A stretch of 16,641 nt of DNA, from NCBI GenBank assembly GCA_016185875.1, contig JACPMS010000005.1, positions 1 to 16,641 of the forward strand. The letters run 5' to 3'. Origin of the DNA: Candidatus Woesearchaeota archaeon (GTDB lineage: Archaea; Nanobdellota; Nanobdellia; Woesearchaeales; GW2011-AR4). Positions 1-5,692 of this stretch are shown here, piece by piece. Within the stretch, counting starts at the first letter, position 1, and each line of letters opens with the position of its first letter. Both the position numbers and the translations under genes were made by a program. The notes beneath the pieces are model-generated. The model saw only the letters and a program-made list of their open reading frames with translations, searched no databases and was not told where the DNA came from.

Positions 1-22
1 TTTTGTTCACCCCATTATTAAT

Positions 23-133
23 CTATTGCACTTCATCATCATCAATAAAGCTCTCACCGCATGAAGGGCATTCAACCTCCCCTTCCTCAATAATGGTACC
101 ACAACTTGGGCATTCCCTCTGGTCTTCTTCCAT
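23..133 (-). CDS. 36-residue double zinc-knuckle microprotein
   Basis: This short gene encodes a 36-residue acidic protein with two CPSCG zinc knuckles, at residues 8-12 and 22-26, separated by a nine-residue acidic stretch (TIIEEGEVE), and an acidic tail (DDDEVQ). Four cysteines spaced this way form a classic zinc ribbon or rubredoxin-like knuckle. The ATG at 133 is preceded by the ribosome binding site GAGGTGAG, four bases upstream, and by a TATA element at about 205-214, so it looks like a genuine transcribed gene and not a chance frame. The leader is about 50 nt. Such mini zinc ribbons are common in archaea and are often thought to bind nucleic acid or protein partners; nothing here tells which. 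Function unknown. It lies downstream of the two DUF5752-like genes on the same strand but has its own promoter. Confidence 0.8.
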   Translation of the reverse strand: MEEDQRECPSCGTIIEEGEVECPSCGESFIDDDEVQ

Positions 134-160
134 TTTCTCACCTCAAGCAGAACAAGCCTT

Positions 161-175
161 TTATTGCGGCAATAA
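161..175. repeat. 15-bp palindrome in the zinc-knuckle gene leader
   Basis: TTATTGC-G-GCAATAA is a perfect inverted repeat with 7-bp arms and a one-base centre. It lies between the predicted transcription start (about 184, minus strand) and the ribosome binding site of the zinc-knuckle gene. With so short a centre it fits a dimeric protein's DNA operator better than an RNA hairpin. Role inferred only from position. Confidence 0.4.
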
Positions 176-204
176 GCATGGCTCGGCAGGATATCTGACA
201 GTAG

Positions 205-214
205 TATATAAATT
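205..214 (-). promoter_or_regulatory. TATA box of the zinc-knuckle gene
   Basis: On the minus strand the sequence reads AATTTATATA, a good archaeal TATA element. It is about 76 bp before the ATG at 133, predicting a leader of about 50 nt that contains both the 161-175 palindrome and the GAGGTGAG ribosome binding site. Confidence 0.5.
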
Positions 215-243
215 TATCGAAGATTTCCAGTGAATAATTGGCT

Positions 244-543
244 TTATCCTGCTGCCTTTTTCAAAGAATTAAGCCTGTTTTTTATTTTCTTTGAAGCTGA
301 TTCCCTGCTTCTTGAGCTGAGCAAATCATTTGCAAGCCTTGAGTCACCGATTGAATCGTTAATCCACCTGCTGAAGTCGTTCTTTTCCTTGTTTACATGA
401 TGCCTGTAAGTCTCGCCGCTCAGCTGCTGAACTGAATCTGCAAGCTCGCCTAAATTCTTTAATATCGGGCCGTTATTCACCCAAAAGCACTGCTCGGGAG
501 CGACATCGCTTAAGTATTTTCTTGCCTCTTCCTTTGTTACCAT
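244..543 (-). CDS. DUF5752-like protein, second of a tandem pair
   Basis: A 99-residue, probably soluble protein. It shares with the upstream gene the pattern F-x-V-x-x-G, then K-N-x-x-E-L-A-D, S-x-E, H-H-x-N-x-x-K-N-D-F-S-x-W and L-A-x-D. The block KNDFSRW at about residues 54-60 and HHVN at 48-51 are the clearest marks. This pattern resembles the archaeal and bacterial DUF5752 family, whose function is not known. The gene starts 9 bp after the stop of its paralogue with only a weak AGGT before the ATG, so the two are surely co-transcribed and perhaps translationally coupled. The tail after residue 75 is rich in Ser, Arg and Lys and differs from the paralogue. The family name is from memory of the motif and should be checked by profile search. 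Confidence 0.8.
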   Translation of the reverse strand: MVTKEEARKYLSDVAPEQCFWVNNGPILKNLGELADSVQQLSGETYRHHVNKEKNDFSRWINDSIGDSRLANDLLSSRSRESASKKIKNRLNSLKKAAG

Positions 544-552
544 ATTACCTAC

Positions 553-921
553 TTACATTAACTCCTTAACCAGTCTTCGCAATATTGCAATCTGGGTTTC
601 GAGCCTGTTCCTGGCCCTTGCAATGTCTTCTGCCAGGCTGTGGTCGTAAAAAACATCCTTGACCCAGCTGCTGAAATCATTCTTTAACTCGTTTGCATGA
701 TGCATGAATATTTCCTCGCTCATGGTTTCAAGCGCATCTGCAAGCTCAATTATGTTTTTAATCTTTCTTCCGTCTGCAACAATGAAATGGTGCTCCTCCG
801 GAGCTTCGCCAAGAATCTTCTTTCTTATAATGACTTCTATTCTCTGCAATGGCCTTTTAGAATCGGACTTAACTGCAGCCTCAAGAGTCCTTTTAGCTGC
901 CTTGCCTCTTTTTTTAGACAT
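553..921 (-). CDS. DUF5752-like protein, first of a tandem pair
   Basis: A 122-residue protein with a basic N-terminal extension of about 40 residues (SKKRGKAAKR) ahead of the conserved core. The core carries HHFIVADGRKIKN at about 43-55, ELAD, SEE, HHANELKNDFSSWVKD and SLAED, matching the downstream gene position by position, so the pair arose by duplication. The basic extension is unique to this copy and could bind nucleic acid or an acidic partner; that is inference. The ATG at 921 has a good ribosome binding site (AAGGTGAT) and a TATA box about 39 bp upstream, so this gene leads the two-gene operon. The family is DUF5752-like, function unknown. Confidence 0.8.
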   Translation of the reverse strand: MSKKRGKAAKRTLEAAVKSDSKRPLQRIEVIIRKKILGEAPEEHHFIVADGRKIKNIIELADALETMSEEIFMHHANELKNDFSSWVKDVFYDHSLAEDIARARNRLETQIAILRRLVKELM

Positions 922-952
922 GCTATCACCTTCTAAAGCTATTAACTACCTT

Positions 953-965
953 CTTATTTTTATAC
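953..965 (-). promoter_or_regulatory. Promoter of the DUF5752-like pair
   Basis: On the minus strand GTATAAAAATAAG forms a TATA element centred about 39 bp before the ATG at 921. The predicted mRNA leader is only about 13 nt and holds the ribosome binding site AAGGTGAT (complement of 925-932). Confidence 0.55.
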
Positions 966-990
966 TTTTTGGTTTTGTATGAAACAAAAA

Positions 991-1050
991 GTCACGAACA
1001 GTGACATGCGAGTGAGCTCGTTTTTTTGCAAACTCGCTCACAACTCACTG
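991..1050. other. Hairpin-rich GC-elevated spacer element
   Basis: The 235-bp spacer between sepF and the DUF5752 pair contains overlapping inverted repeats: GTCAC/GTGAC (991-995 and 1001-1005, loop GAACA); CAGTGA/TCACTG (999-1004 and 1045-1050); and nested inside that GCGAGT/ACTCGC (1008-1013 and 1032-1037). A T7 run sits in the central loop at 1021-1027. The 991-1005 hairpin and the outer arm compete for the same bases. It could be an RNA terminator, a dispersed repeat or a small RNA; no promoter of its own is clear. The rest of the spacer (1051-1156) shows no gene. Confidence 0.45.
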
Positions 1051-1156
1051 TGGGTATAGTTTGCGGTTTTAATCCAATATAACCTGTTTTTGCACCATAC
1101 TTTCTGATACCAACAGGCAAATATATGAAAAAAGAACCAATATAGAAATAGAATAT

Positions 1157-1588
1157 TTACTCTTCGTACTCAGCCACTTCCATGCCTTCTGCTTTTTTGC
1201 CCTCTTCCTTGCCAGCCTTCTGGCCCCTATATATATAGGCGAAGTTCGGCACAGCTGCAATCCAGTTCTCTCCAAAGCCTGCTATGTCCCCTTCAATCGC
1301 ATCGCAAGTCTTTTTTAGCTTGTTGATTGCCCTTTTCAGCTCCACCAAATCCTTGTCCTTCAAAGGCTTGATGTTTATCAGGGCAATTGTATGGCCTTCC
1401 CTCAAGGCATCAAGTATAGGCTTGATTTGCTCAAATTCCTCAATTGCAAACGGCCTTACCATCAATTTTGACCTTGTATCAACGCTGCTTTCGCTTCCCA
1501 GCTCAACATAGCCGTGCTCTGCTTCCTCAAACATCTCAGAACTCGAGCCTGTTCCCAGCTTTTCCTTCAGCTTGCTTAAAAATCCCAT
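1157..1588 (-). CDS. sepF: Archaeal SepF-like cell division protein
   Basis: SepF anchors FtsZ filaments to the membrane at the division site. This 143-residue protein begins with a short amphipathic helix (MGFLSKLKEKLG), the membrane-targeting segment typical of SepF, followed by an acidic Ser/Glu linker to about residue 40. The globular core (about 42-120) has RPFAIEEFEQI, LREGHTIALINI and LKDKDLVELKRAINKLK, then GDIAGFGENWIAAVPNF, consistent with the archaeal SepF fold and its usual length of about 140-150. The charged C-terminal tail (KEEGKKAEGMEVAEYEE) is less typical. A good ribosome binding site, AGGTGATT, precedes the ATG, and a TATA-like ATTTATATAT lies about 63 bp upstream. No ftsZ is visible nearby. 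Alternative annotation would be a generic DUF552 protein, which is the same family. Confidence 0.85.
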   Translation of the reverse strand: MGFLSKLKEKLGTGSSSEMFEEAEHGYVELGSESSVDTRSKLMVRPFAIEEFEQIKPILDALREGHTIALINIKPLKDKDLVELKRAINKLKKTCDAIEGDIAGFGENWIAAVPNFAYIYRGQKAGKEEGKKAEGMEVAEYEE

Positions 1589-1646
1589 TTAAAATCACCT
1601 TTTAATTAATTATAAATTTTTAATTAAACTTTTCAATAATTAGCAG

Positions 1647-1656
1647 ATATATAAAT
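1647..1656 (-). promoter_or_regulatory. sepF: TATA box of sepF; remainder of the spacer 1589-1913
   Basis: On the minus strand ATTTATATAT is placed to give a leader of about 38 nt containing the ribosome binding site at 1593-1600. The rest of this 393-bp spacer is very AT-rich. I see no supported gene in it; a short minus-strand frame ending at 1730 is discussed among the rejected items. Confidence 0.45.
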
Positions 1657-1913
1657 CTTTCTATTCTGGGCAGTAGTAAAAGGAATTTATCGCAAGGTAA
1701 TTTTTGTCCTGATTGTATTAGCATGCAACTCAAATGCGTATATCCTGTGCTTCTTCCAAGAAAAGCTCCATAATGTTGGGCATTTCTTCAGCACCAAATT
1801 TTTTTTCACTTACTAATAATCACTCTTTATCTGCAGTTTTTATTTTTAGGCAAATATTTTCACAGAAACATTTTTATAATGGCAGAATTTTCTTAAAATT
1901 CCGGGAATTCCCG

Positions 1914-1948
1914 AAAACCGCTTATAAATAATTGCAAATTGCGGTTTT
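1914..1948 (+). promoter_or_regulatory. L21e operon promoter enclosed by an inverted repeat
   Basis: CTTATAAATA at 1921-1930 is a strong TATA element predicting a start near 1950 and a leader of about 30 nt before L21e. It is bracketed by perfect 8-bp inverted arms, AAAACCGC (1914-1921) and GCGGTTTT (1941-1948). A second palindrome, CGGGAATTCCCG, lies immediately upstream at about 1901-1912. A protein bound to these arms would compete with TBP, so this looks like a regulated promoter. No ribosome binding site is evident before the L21e ATG. Confidence 0.55.
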
Positions 1949-1981
1949 TGGCAATACCAAGAGTTCAGAAAGAAAGCAAAA

Positions 1982-2272
1982 ATGGTCAAAAGAATAGGCG
2001 GCTTAAGAAGAAAAACAAGGTACAAGTTCAGGAAAGAAAAGAGAAGAAGGGGCAAAATAAGCATTACAAAATACTTCCAGTCCTTTAATGCTGGCGACAG
2101 AGTTTATCTTGGATTAGAATCAGCTGTGCAGAAGGGAATGTACTATCCGCATTTCATGGGCAGGACAGGGACTATTAAAGGCAAAAGAGGAAGATGCTAC
2201 AAAGTAGCAATAAATGATTTAGGCAAGGAAAAAACTTTAATCGTGCATCCTGTGCACATGAGGAAAGCTTGA
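1982..2272 (+). CDS. rpl21e: 50S ribosomal protein L21e
   Basis: L21e (eL21) is a large-subunit ribosomal protein shared by archaea and eukaryotes. The 96-residue product is very basic at the start (VKRIGGLRRKTRYKFRKEKRRRGK), then has the SH3-like core with FNAGDRVYLGLES, MYYPHFMGRTGTIKGKRGRCYKVAI and the ending VHPVHMRKA, all hallmarks of the family at its normal length. It is followed almost without a gap by rpoF, the conserved archaeal order L21e-rpoF-DUF655, so it leads that operon. The ATG at 1982 is the only sensible start. Confidence 0.97.
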   Translation: MVKRIGGLRRKTRYKFRKEKRRRGKISITKYFQSFNAGDRVYLGLESAVQKGMYYPHFMGRTGTIKGKRGRCYKVAINDLGKEKTLIVHPVHMRKA

Positions 2273-2274
2273 AA

Positions 2275-2622
2275 ATGACCGGCATGCAGCTTGTTTCGGA
2301 AAATCCAATGAATTCCTATCAGCTCAGGAAAGAGCTCGAAAGAATCAGGAAAAGGGATAATGAGCTGAATTTCAGAGCCAACAGGACAGAAGACTACCTA
2401 AACCAGATTGCAGGGCTTAAGGACGCTGACAAGCTTTTTGACAAGCTGGTGAAGCTTAACATACCTCGATTAAAGGAGCAGCATATACATAAAATAATTG
2501 ACATCACTCCAACTACCCTGAACGACCTTAAGGTTGTCCTCCAGGGATACACAATCACGCTGAACAGCGAATCAATGAAAAAGATTGTTGATGCAGTCAA
2601 CGAGTTCTTGGAAAAAAAATAA
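2275..2622 (+). CDS. rpoF: RNA polymerase subunit F (Rpb4 homologue)
   Basis: RpoF pairs with RpoE (Rpb7) in the stalk of archaeal RNA polymerase. The product of about 115 residues is helical and matches the family by layout: an N-terminal strand with QLVSENPM, a helix of alternating charged residues, then the HRDC-like C-terminal half with LDKLVKLNIPRLKEQ-type text, HKIIDITPTTLNDLKVVLQG and a final SMKKIVDAVNEFLEKK. The ILPxxxDDLRxIF pattern of other archaea is here DITPTTLNDLKVVL. I choose ATG 2275, two bases after the L21e stop; TTG 2269, overlapping that stop, and ATG 2284 are also possible. GAGG at 2259-2262 could serve as ribosome binding site. Position behind L21e strongly supports the call. 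Confidence 0.88.
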   Translation: MTGMQLVSENPMNSYQLRKELERIRKRDNELNFRANRTEDYLNQIAGLKDADKLFDKLVKLNIPRLKEQHIHKIIDITPTTLNDLKVVLQGYTITLNSESMKKIVDAVNEFLEKK

Positions 2623-2645
2623 TTTGCATCTGTTTATGCGTAATC

Positions 2646-2653
2646 TTTATAAA
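2646..2653 (+). promoter_or_regulatory. Promoter of the coiled-coil gene
   Basis: TTTATAAA lies about 21-22 bp before the ATG at 2671 (or 27 before a possible ATG at 2677). The transcript would be essentially leaderless. It provides an internal promoter that could separate the coiled-coil and DUF655 genes from L21e-rpoF. Confidence 0.55.
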
Positions 2654-2670
2654 CACAAAAACTTCTGTAA

Positions 2671-3630
2671 ATGAAAATGAGGGTGGCAATAAGGCAAAAG
2701 CATCTCAGCCTAACCAAAAGGCTGGCTGAAGAATTAAACAGCCTTGCACGCAGATTTGATGCCAGGCGCTACTCAAAAGTTGAAAATATTGACAGCCTGC
2801 TTTTAAAGCGGGACATTTCAGTCGAGAAAAAAAAGAGGGCATTGGTCAAGGAGCTTCACAAATCAATTGCAGAGGCATTTTCAATTGACAAAAGCAAGTT
2901 CAGCAAAAGGTCATTTGATTCAATGAAAAAAAGGCTGCACAATATAAGGAGAATCATAAATAAGCTCAGAAGCATAAATTACTACCTTGAAACAGCATTT
3001 TTGCAGGACTTAAGGCTTTTGAAGTCTGAAAAAACTCCGGAAGCCCGAAAATTTTTGAGATTTTCGGCGCTATCCAAAATAAAAATAAATGATGAAAGCC
3101 AAAAAGCAAGGCAGAAAAGCAGCCTCGGAAGAGATGAATTGGAGGCGCTGGAATACACAGCATACAAGCTTATACGGAATGCAGCAGCACTCGACAAAAA
3201 GATATTAAAAGAGTACGCACACAAGGAAGTAACTGTGATGGTAAAGGAAGAAACTGAAACTGGAGACCTTGGATTGATATTAAAAAAGGAGTCAGAGCTG
3301 CTGGAGCATCTGGAAGCCAAACTTCCCCCTCCAAAGGCAGCGACCATTGCCTTGGTCAGGGAGCCAATATTTACCCACTGGGCTGCAAGAGTGTTTGCGC
3401 TTTTATCATACCTGGAGCATATTTATTACAGCGAATCAATCCTCTTCGCAAAGCTCAAAAAAAACAAGGCAGCCAAGATGAGAATAAGCAGGAAGATATC
3501 GGATCTTGCGAAAGAGAGGTCAAAACTGCTCAGGATAATGGAAGAGAAGAGCCTTTCAATGAAAAGATTCAAATTGGACAGCGAGCTTAAGAGGGAGCTC
3601 CACAGCCTTGCAGCAACAATAAGCCTTTAA
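2671..3630 (+). CDS. Unrecognised basic coiled-coil protein
   Basis: A 319-residue, Lys/Arg/Glu-rich, almost entirely helical protein that I cannot assign to a family. Heptad-like segments run from about residues 15-30, 55-115, 195-225 and 270-300. A stretch around 225-262 is less charged (KAATIALVREPIFTHWAARVFALLSYLEHIYYSE) and could be a buried helix; there is no clear membrane span or signal peptide and no metal-binding or nucleotide-binding motif. It sits between rpoF and the DUF655 gene, which are normally adjacent in archaea, with its own TATA box before it and only 7 bp after it, so it is likely co-transcribed with DUF655. A link to translation, transcription or nucleic acid binding is inference from context and charge. 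ATG 2677 is an alternative start. Confidence 0.85.
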   Translation: MKMRVAIRQKHLSLTKRLAEELNSLARRFDARRYSKVENIDSLLLKRDISVEKKKRALVKELHKSIAEAFSIDKSKFSKRSFDSMKKRLHNIRRIINKLRSINYYLETAFLQDLRLLKSEKTPEARKFLRFSALSKIKINDESQKARQKSSLGRDELEALEYTAYKLIRNAAALDKKILKEYAHKEVTVMVKEETETGDLGLILKKESELLEHLEAKLPPPKAATIALVREPIFTHWAARVFALLSYLEHIYYSESILFAKLKKNKAAKMRISRKISDLAKERSKLLRIMEEKSLSMKRFKLDSELKRELHSLAATISL

Positions 3631-3637
3631 TATAAAA

Positions 3638-4210
3638 ATGGATGCAGAAAAACCAGAAAGGACAAAAGAAGAGACAGCAATTGTGCTGGACTTCCTGCCA
3701 AACGGCTATTCCTATGACGAAAGGCCGATGTACATGAAGACCCCGATAGTGCAAGCCATAGGAAAAGAGCACTTTGTGCTGCTTGAGCTGGTGCCGAAAA
3801 AAGGGATCCATCTTCAGTCTTTTGAAGAAGTGTATATCGGAGACGGCAAAAGGGACAAGATTCACCATATAGTCGGCAAAATAGCGCTGGGCAAAATAAC
3901 AGCCACTGCAAAATCAGAGCTGGAGTTTGTCATAAAAGACATAGTCAAAAAAAACGAGAAAAATTTTGTGGAATTTTTTAACAAGGCTCAGCCATTGAGC
4001 ACGAGGATGCATCAGCTCGAGCTATTGCCCGGGCTTGGCAAAAAGCATATGTGGCAGATAATTGAAACAAGGCAGGAAAAGCCGTTTGAAAGCTTCGCCG
4101 ACCTTAAAAACAGGGTTAAGCTGATGCCGGATCCTGAAAAGACAGTCATCAAGAGAATCCTTCAGGAGCTGGAAGGAACGGAAAAGCACAAGATTTTCGT
4201 TGATACCTAG
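3638..4210 (+). CDS. DUF655 family protein with helix-hairpin-helix
   Basis: DUF655 proteins are archaeal, predicted RNA-binding proteins usually encoded between rpoF and the rRNA methylase gene ksgA. This 190-residue copy has the expected order: an N-terminal stretch with VLDFLPNGY (about 16-24), an OB-like beta domain at about 34-100 with VGEV-type text replaced by VYIGDGKRDKIHHIVGKI, then a helix-hairpin-helix region at about 126-160 with LELLPGLGKKHMWQIIETR and PFESFADLKNRV. Biochemical role is not established; the HhH suggests nucleic acid binding. Spacing to the upstream coiled-coil gene is 7 bp with no visible ribosome binding site. ksgA does not follow; an M50 protease does. Confidence 0.93.
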   Translation: MDAEKPERTKEETAIVLDFLPNGYSYDERPMYMKTPIVQAIGKEHFVLLELVPKKGIHLQSFEEVYIGDGKRDKIHHIVGKIALGKITATAKSELEFVIKDIVKKNEKNFVEFFNKAQPLSTRMHQLELLPGLGKKHMWQIIETRQEKPFESFADLKNRVKLMPDPEKTVIKRILQELEGTEKHKIFVDT

Positions 4211-4220
4211 ATGTTCTAAA

Positions 4221-4847
4221 ATGAATTACACCCGACACCAGATAAAACTGGGCAGCATAAGCACTTCTGAAACAGAGCTTAAGGACATCCTTAAGGCGTG
4301 GATTGCAATTTCAGTTGCGTTTGCAGTTGTTTTAAGCAGTTCAGTCATTTCTTCTGCTTTCTACACAAAATTTGTGATTGCATCCCTGACTGTCGGCTTG
4401 GGCTTTCTTTTGCACGAGCTGGGGCATAAGATTGCAGCGCAAAGATACGGCTGCTTTGCCGAGTTCAGGTCATTTGACAGTATGCTGATCCTTGCCATAG
4501 CAATGTCCTTTTTCGGATTTATATTTGCAGCTCCTGGCGCTGTGATGATATCAGGACGCATGAGCAGGAGAAAAAATGGAGTGATTTCTGCAGCCGGGCC
4601 TGCCATAAACCTTGTTTTGGCTTTGTTTTTTTTAGCGCTGATTTTTGCGCAATTGCCAAAAATGTTTAAAGAAGCCGCTTATTACGGGTTTTTGATAAAT
4701 TCCTGGCTTGCGCTGTTCAACATGATACCTTTTTGGCTTTTCGATGGCCAGAAGATACTGAAGTGGAGCAAGCTTGCTTACGCTTCTATCGTTGCTGTTG
4801 CACTTGCATTCATGCTGATTCAAAATTTCATAATGCTGCCTGCCTGA
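4221..4847 (+). CDS. M50 (site-2) intramembrane zinc protease
   Basis: An integral-membrane metalloprotease of the site-2 protease/Rce-like M50 family, which cleaves substrates inside the bilayer. From the ATG at 4221 it is 208 residues. The zinc-binding HELGH is at residues 65-69 inside a hydrophobic helix; the third ligand is D175 in the motif NMIPFWLFDGQKI, where M50 proteins have N-P-x-P-x-x-x-D-G. GPAINLVLA at 126-134 matches the conserved GPxxN helix. About five or six hydrophobic helices are visible (28-48, 50-66, 88-107, 122-145, 157-172, 186-204). No PDZ domain is present, so this is a minimal form. A TTG at 4200 in frame overlaps the previous stop; ATG 4221 is preferred. Its position behind DUF655 suggests co-transcription; the substrate is unknown. 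Confidence 0.92.
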   Translation: MNYTRHQIKLGSISTSETELKDILKAWIAISVAFAVVLSSSVISSAFYTKFVIASLTVGLGFLLHELGHKIAAQRYGCFAEFRSFDSMLILAIAMSFFGFIFAAPGAVMISGRMSRRKNGVISAAGPAINLVLALFFLALIFAQLPKMFKEAAYYGFLINSWLALFNMIPFWLFDGQKILKWSKLAYASIVAVALAFMLIQNFIMLPA

Positions 4848-4849
4848 AC

Positions 4850-4984
4850 ATGAAAAGCCACAAAATGTGCCCAAACTGCGGCAGGAATCTGACAGAAGAT
4901 GAGATGTATTGTTATTTTTGCGAGGCGGATTTGCAGGAATCGGAGGGAAAAAGCAAAAAGCATCCGGGCAAAAAGCAGAAATAA
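4850..4984 (+). CDS. 44-residue zinc ribbon protein
   Basis: The product is 44 residues from the ATG at 4850, two bases after the protease stop. It carries CPNCG at residues 7-11 and CYFCE at 20-24, giving a four-cysteine zinc ribbon, followed by a strongly basic tail (GKSKKHPGKKQK). A longer frame begins upstream within the protease gene, but that part is antisense-like in composition and cysteine-rich by chance, so I use the downstream ATG. The short gap suggests translation coupled to the protease gene. It resembles small archaeal zinc ribbons of the DUF2116 type in layout, but I would not insist on the family. The basic tail suggests nucleic acid or ribosome binding; that is inference. 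Confidence 0.75.
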   Translation: MKSHKMCPNCGRNLTEDEMYCYFCEADLQESEGKSKKHPGKKQK

Positions 4985-5078
4985 AAATTGCATAATCAGC
5001 AATTTAAGTGAAAATCCAGATTTTTAGAAATAATTCAAAAAATTTTCCAAAAATTTTCTTAAAATTTTTATCGTCGAG

Positions 5079-5110
5079 AAATCCAGCTTTTGGATTTTTT
5101 TGTTTTTAAA
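5079..5110 (+). terminator. Hairpin plus T-tract after the zinc ribbon gene
   Basis: AAATCCA (5079-5085) pairs with TGGATTT (5091-5097) around a five-base loop, followed by a T-rich run to about 5107. This is a likely end of the L21e-to-zinc-ribbon transcript. The rest of 4985-5170 is extremely AT-rich, with repeated AAATTTT-like blocks and no gene. Confidence 0.5.
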
Positions 5111-5172
5111 ACCTGAAAAATTACACCTTTTTTTCCGAAAACTGCCGTCGGAAAACACAAAAAAAGAAAAGA

Positions 5173-5180
5173 TTTAAATA
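5173..5180 (+). promoter_or_regulatory. Promoter of the speD-type gene
   Basis: TTTAAATA is centred about 60 bp before the ATG at 5237, giving a leader of about 34 nt. GAGG at 5211-5214 is too far from the ATG (over 20 bases) to be a convincing ribosome binding site. Confidence 0.45.
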
Positions 5181-5236
5181 CTACCTTTATAATTAATTTT
5201 TAATTCAAAAGAGGACATTCAAACCGTGAATAAAAA

Positions 5237-5635
5237 ATGAGCGAATTTGGATTGCACGTTACTATTGATGGTTCAGGGTGCAACAAACGAAAGCTTGCTT
5301 CTGTAACATTGGTTTATGACATCTTAAACAAGCTCCCTGACAGAATTGGCATGACAAAGATGACCTTGCCTTATGTTGTCAAATGGCTTGACAAATTTGC
5401 GCATGGCACAGAAGGGATTTCCGGCTTTGTCATGATTGCAGAGAGCCATATAAGCATTCACACCTTCCCTGACCAGGATTATGTATTCATGGACATCTTT
5501 TCCTGCAGGGAATTTGACGCAGAGAGGGCAGCTGAATACCTGACCGAGGCTTTTGAGGCAAAAAAATACCACAAAAATGTGCTTAAAAGGGGAATAGACT
5601 TCCCCAGAAAGTTGATTTTAAGCCAAATCAGGTAG
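5237..5635 (+). CDS. speD: SpeD-family pyruvoyl decarboxylase (AdoMet or arginine)
   Basis: The 132-residue proenzyme belongs to the small prokaryotic S-adenosylmethionine decarboxylase family. These cleave themselves at a Glu-Ser bond to make a pyruvoyl group. Here ESHISIHTFPD places the cleavage between E69 and S70; H75 and C90 (in FMDIFSCREF) have the same spacing from the serine as the catalytic His and Cys of the Thermotoga enzyme (S63, H68, C83). The N-terminus reads FGLHVTIDGSGCN, a variant of the usual GRH-type start. Annotation pipelines would call it AdoMet decarboxylase, which makes the aminopropyl donor for spermidine synthase. But crenarchaeal members of this fold are arginine decarboxylases, and the neighbouring genes use the carboxyspermidine route, which needs no aminopropyl donor. 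Substrate therefore uncertain; family certain. Confidence 0.95.
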   Translation: MSEFGLHVTIDGSGCNKRKLASVTLVYDILNKLPDRIGMTKMTLPYVVKWLDKFAHGTEGISGFVMIAESHISIHTFPDQDYVFMDIFSCREFDAERAAEYLTEAFEAKKYHKNVLKRGIDFPRKLILSQIR

Positions 5636-5647
5636 TTTTTCTTTTTT
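5636..5647 (+). terminator. T-rich tract after speD
   Basis: TTTTTCTTTTTTC directly follows the stop codon, a typical archaeal T-rich termination signal. It suggests the following acyltransferase gene is started separately. Confidence 0.4.
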
Positions 5648-5660
5648 CAAAGGAGAATAT

Positions 5661-5668
5661 TCTTATAG
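5661..5668 (+). promoter_or_regulatory. TATA-like element before acyltransferase 1
   Basis: TCTTATAG is centred about 28 bp before the ATG at 5693, the spacing of a leaderless promoter. The match to a TATA consensus is moderate. Confidence 0.35.
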
Positions 5669-5692
5669 GATGGAATAGCTCCCTTTTTCGTC

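Noticed and set aside
1730..1819. Minus-strand frame with protein-like text KFGAEEMPNIMELFLEEAQDIRI ending in a stop
   Set aside because: The frame is closed by a stop upstream and holds only a 17-residue ATG-initiated part, with no ribosome binding site. It could be the tail of a decayed gene but nothing upstream continues it.
4733..4849. Cysteine-rich N-terminal extension of the zinc ribbon frame (CCCTC, CIHADS)
   Set aside because: It lies within the M50 protease coding region in another frame; the downstream ATG at 4850, right after the protease stop, gives a compact zinc ribbon.
5237..5635. Firm naming as AdoMet decarboxylase by motif alone
   Set aside because: The ESH, H75 and C90 residues are shared by AdoMet, arginine and ornithine decarboxylases of this fold, so motif alone cannot decide the substrate.
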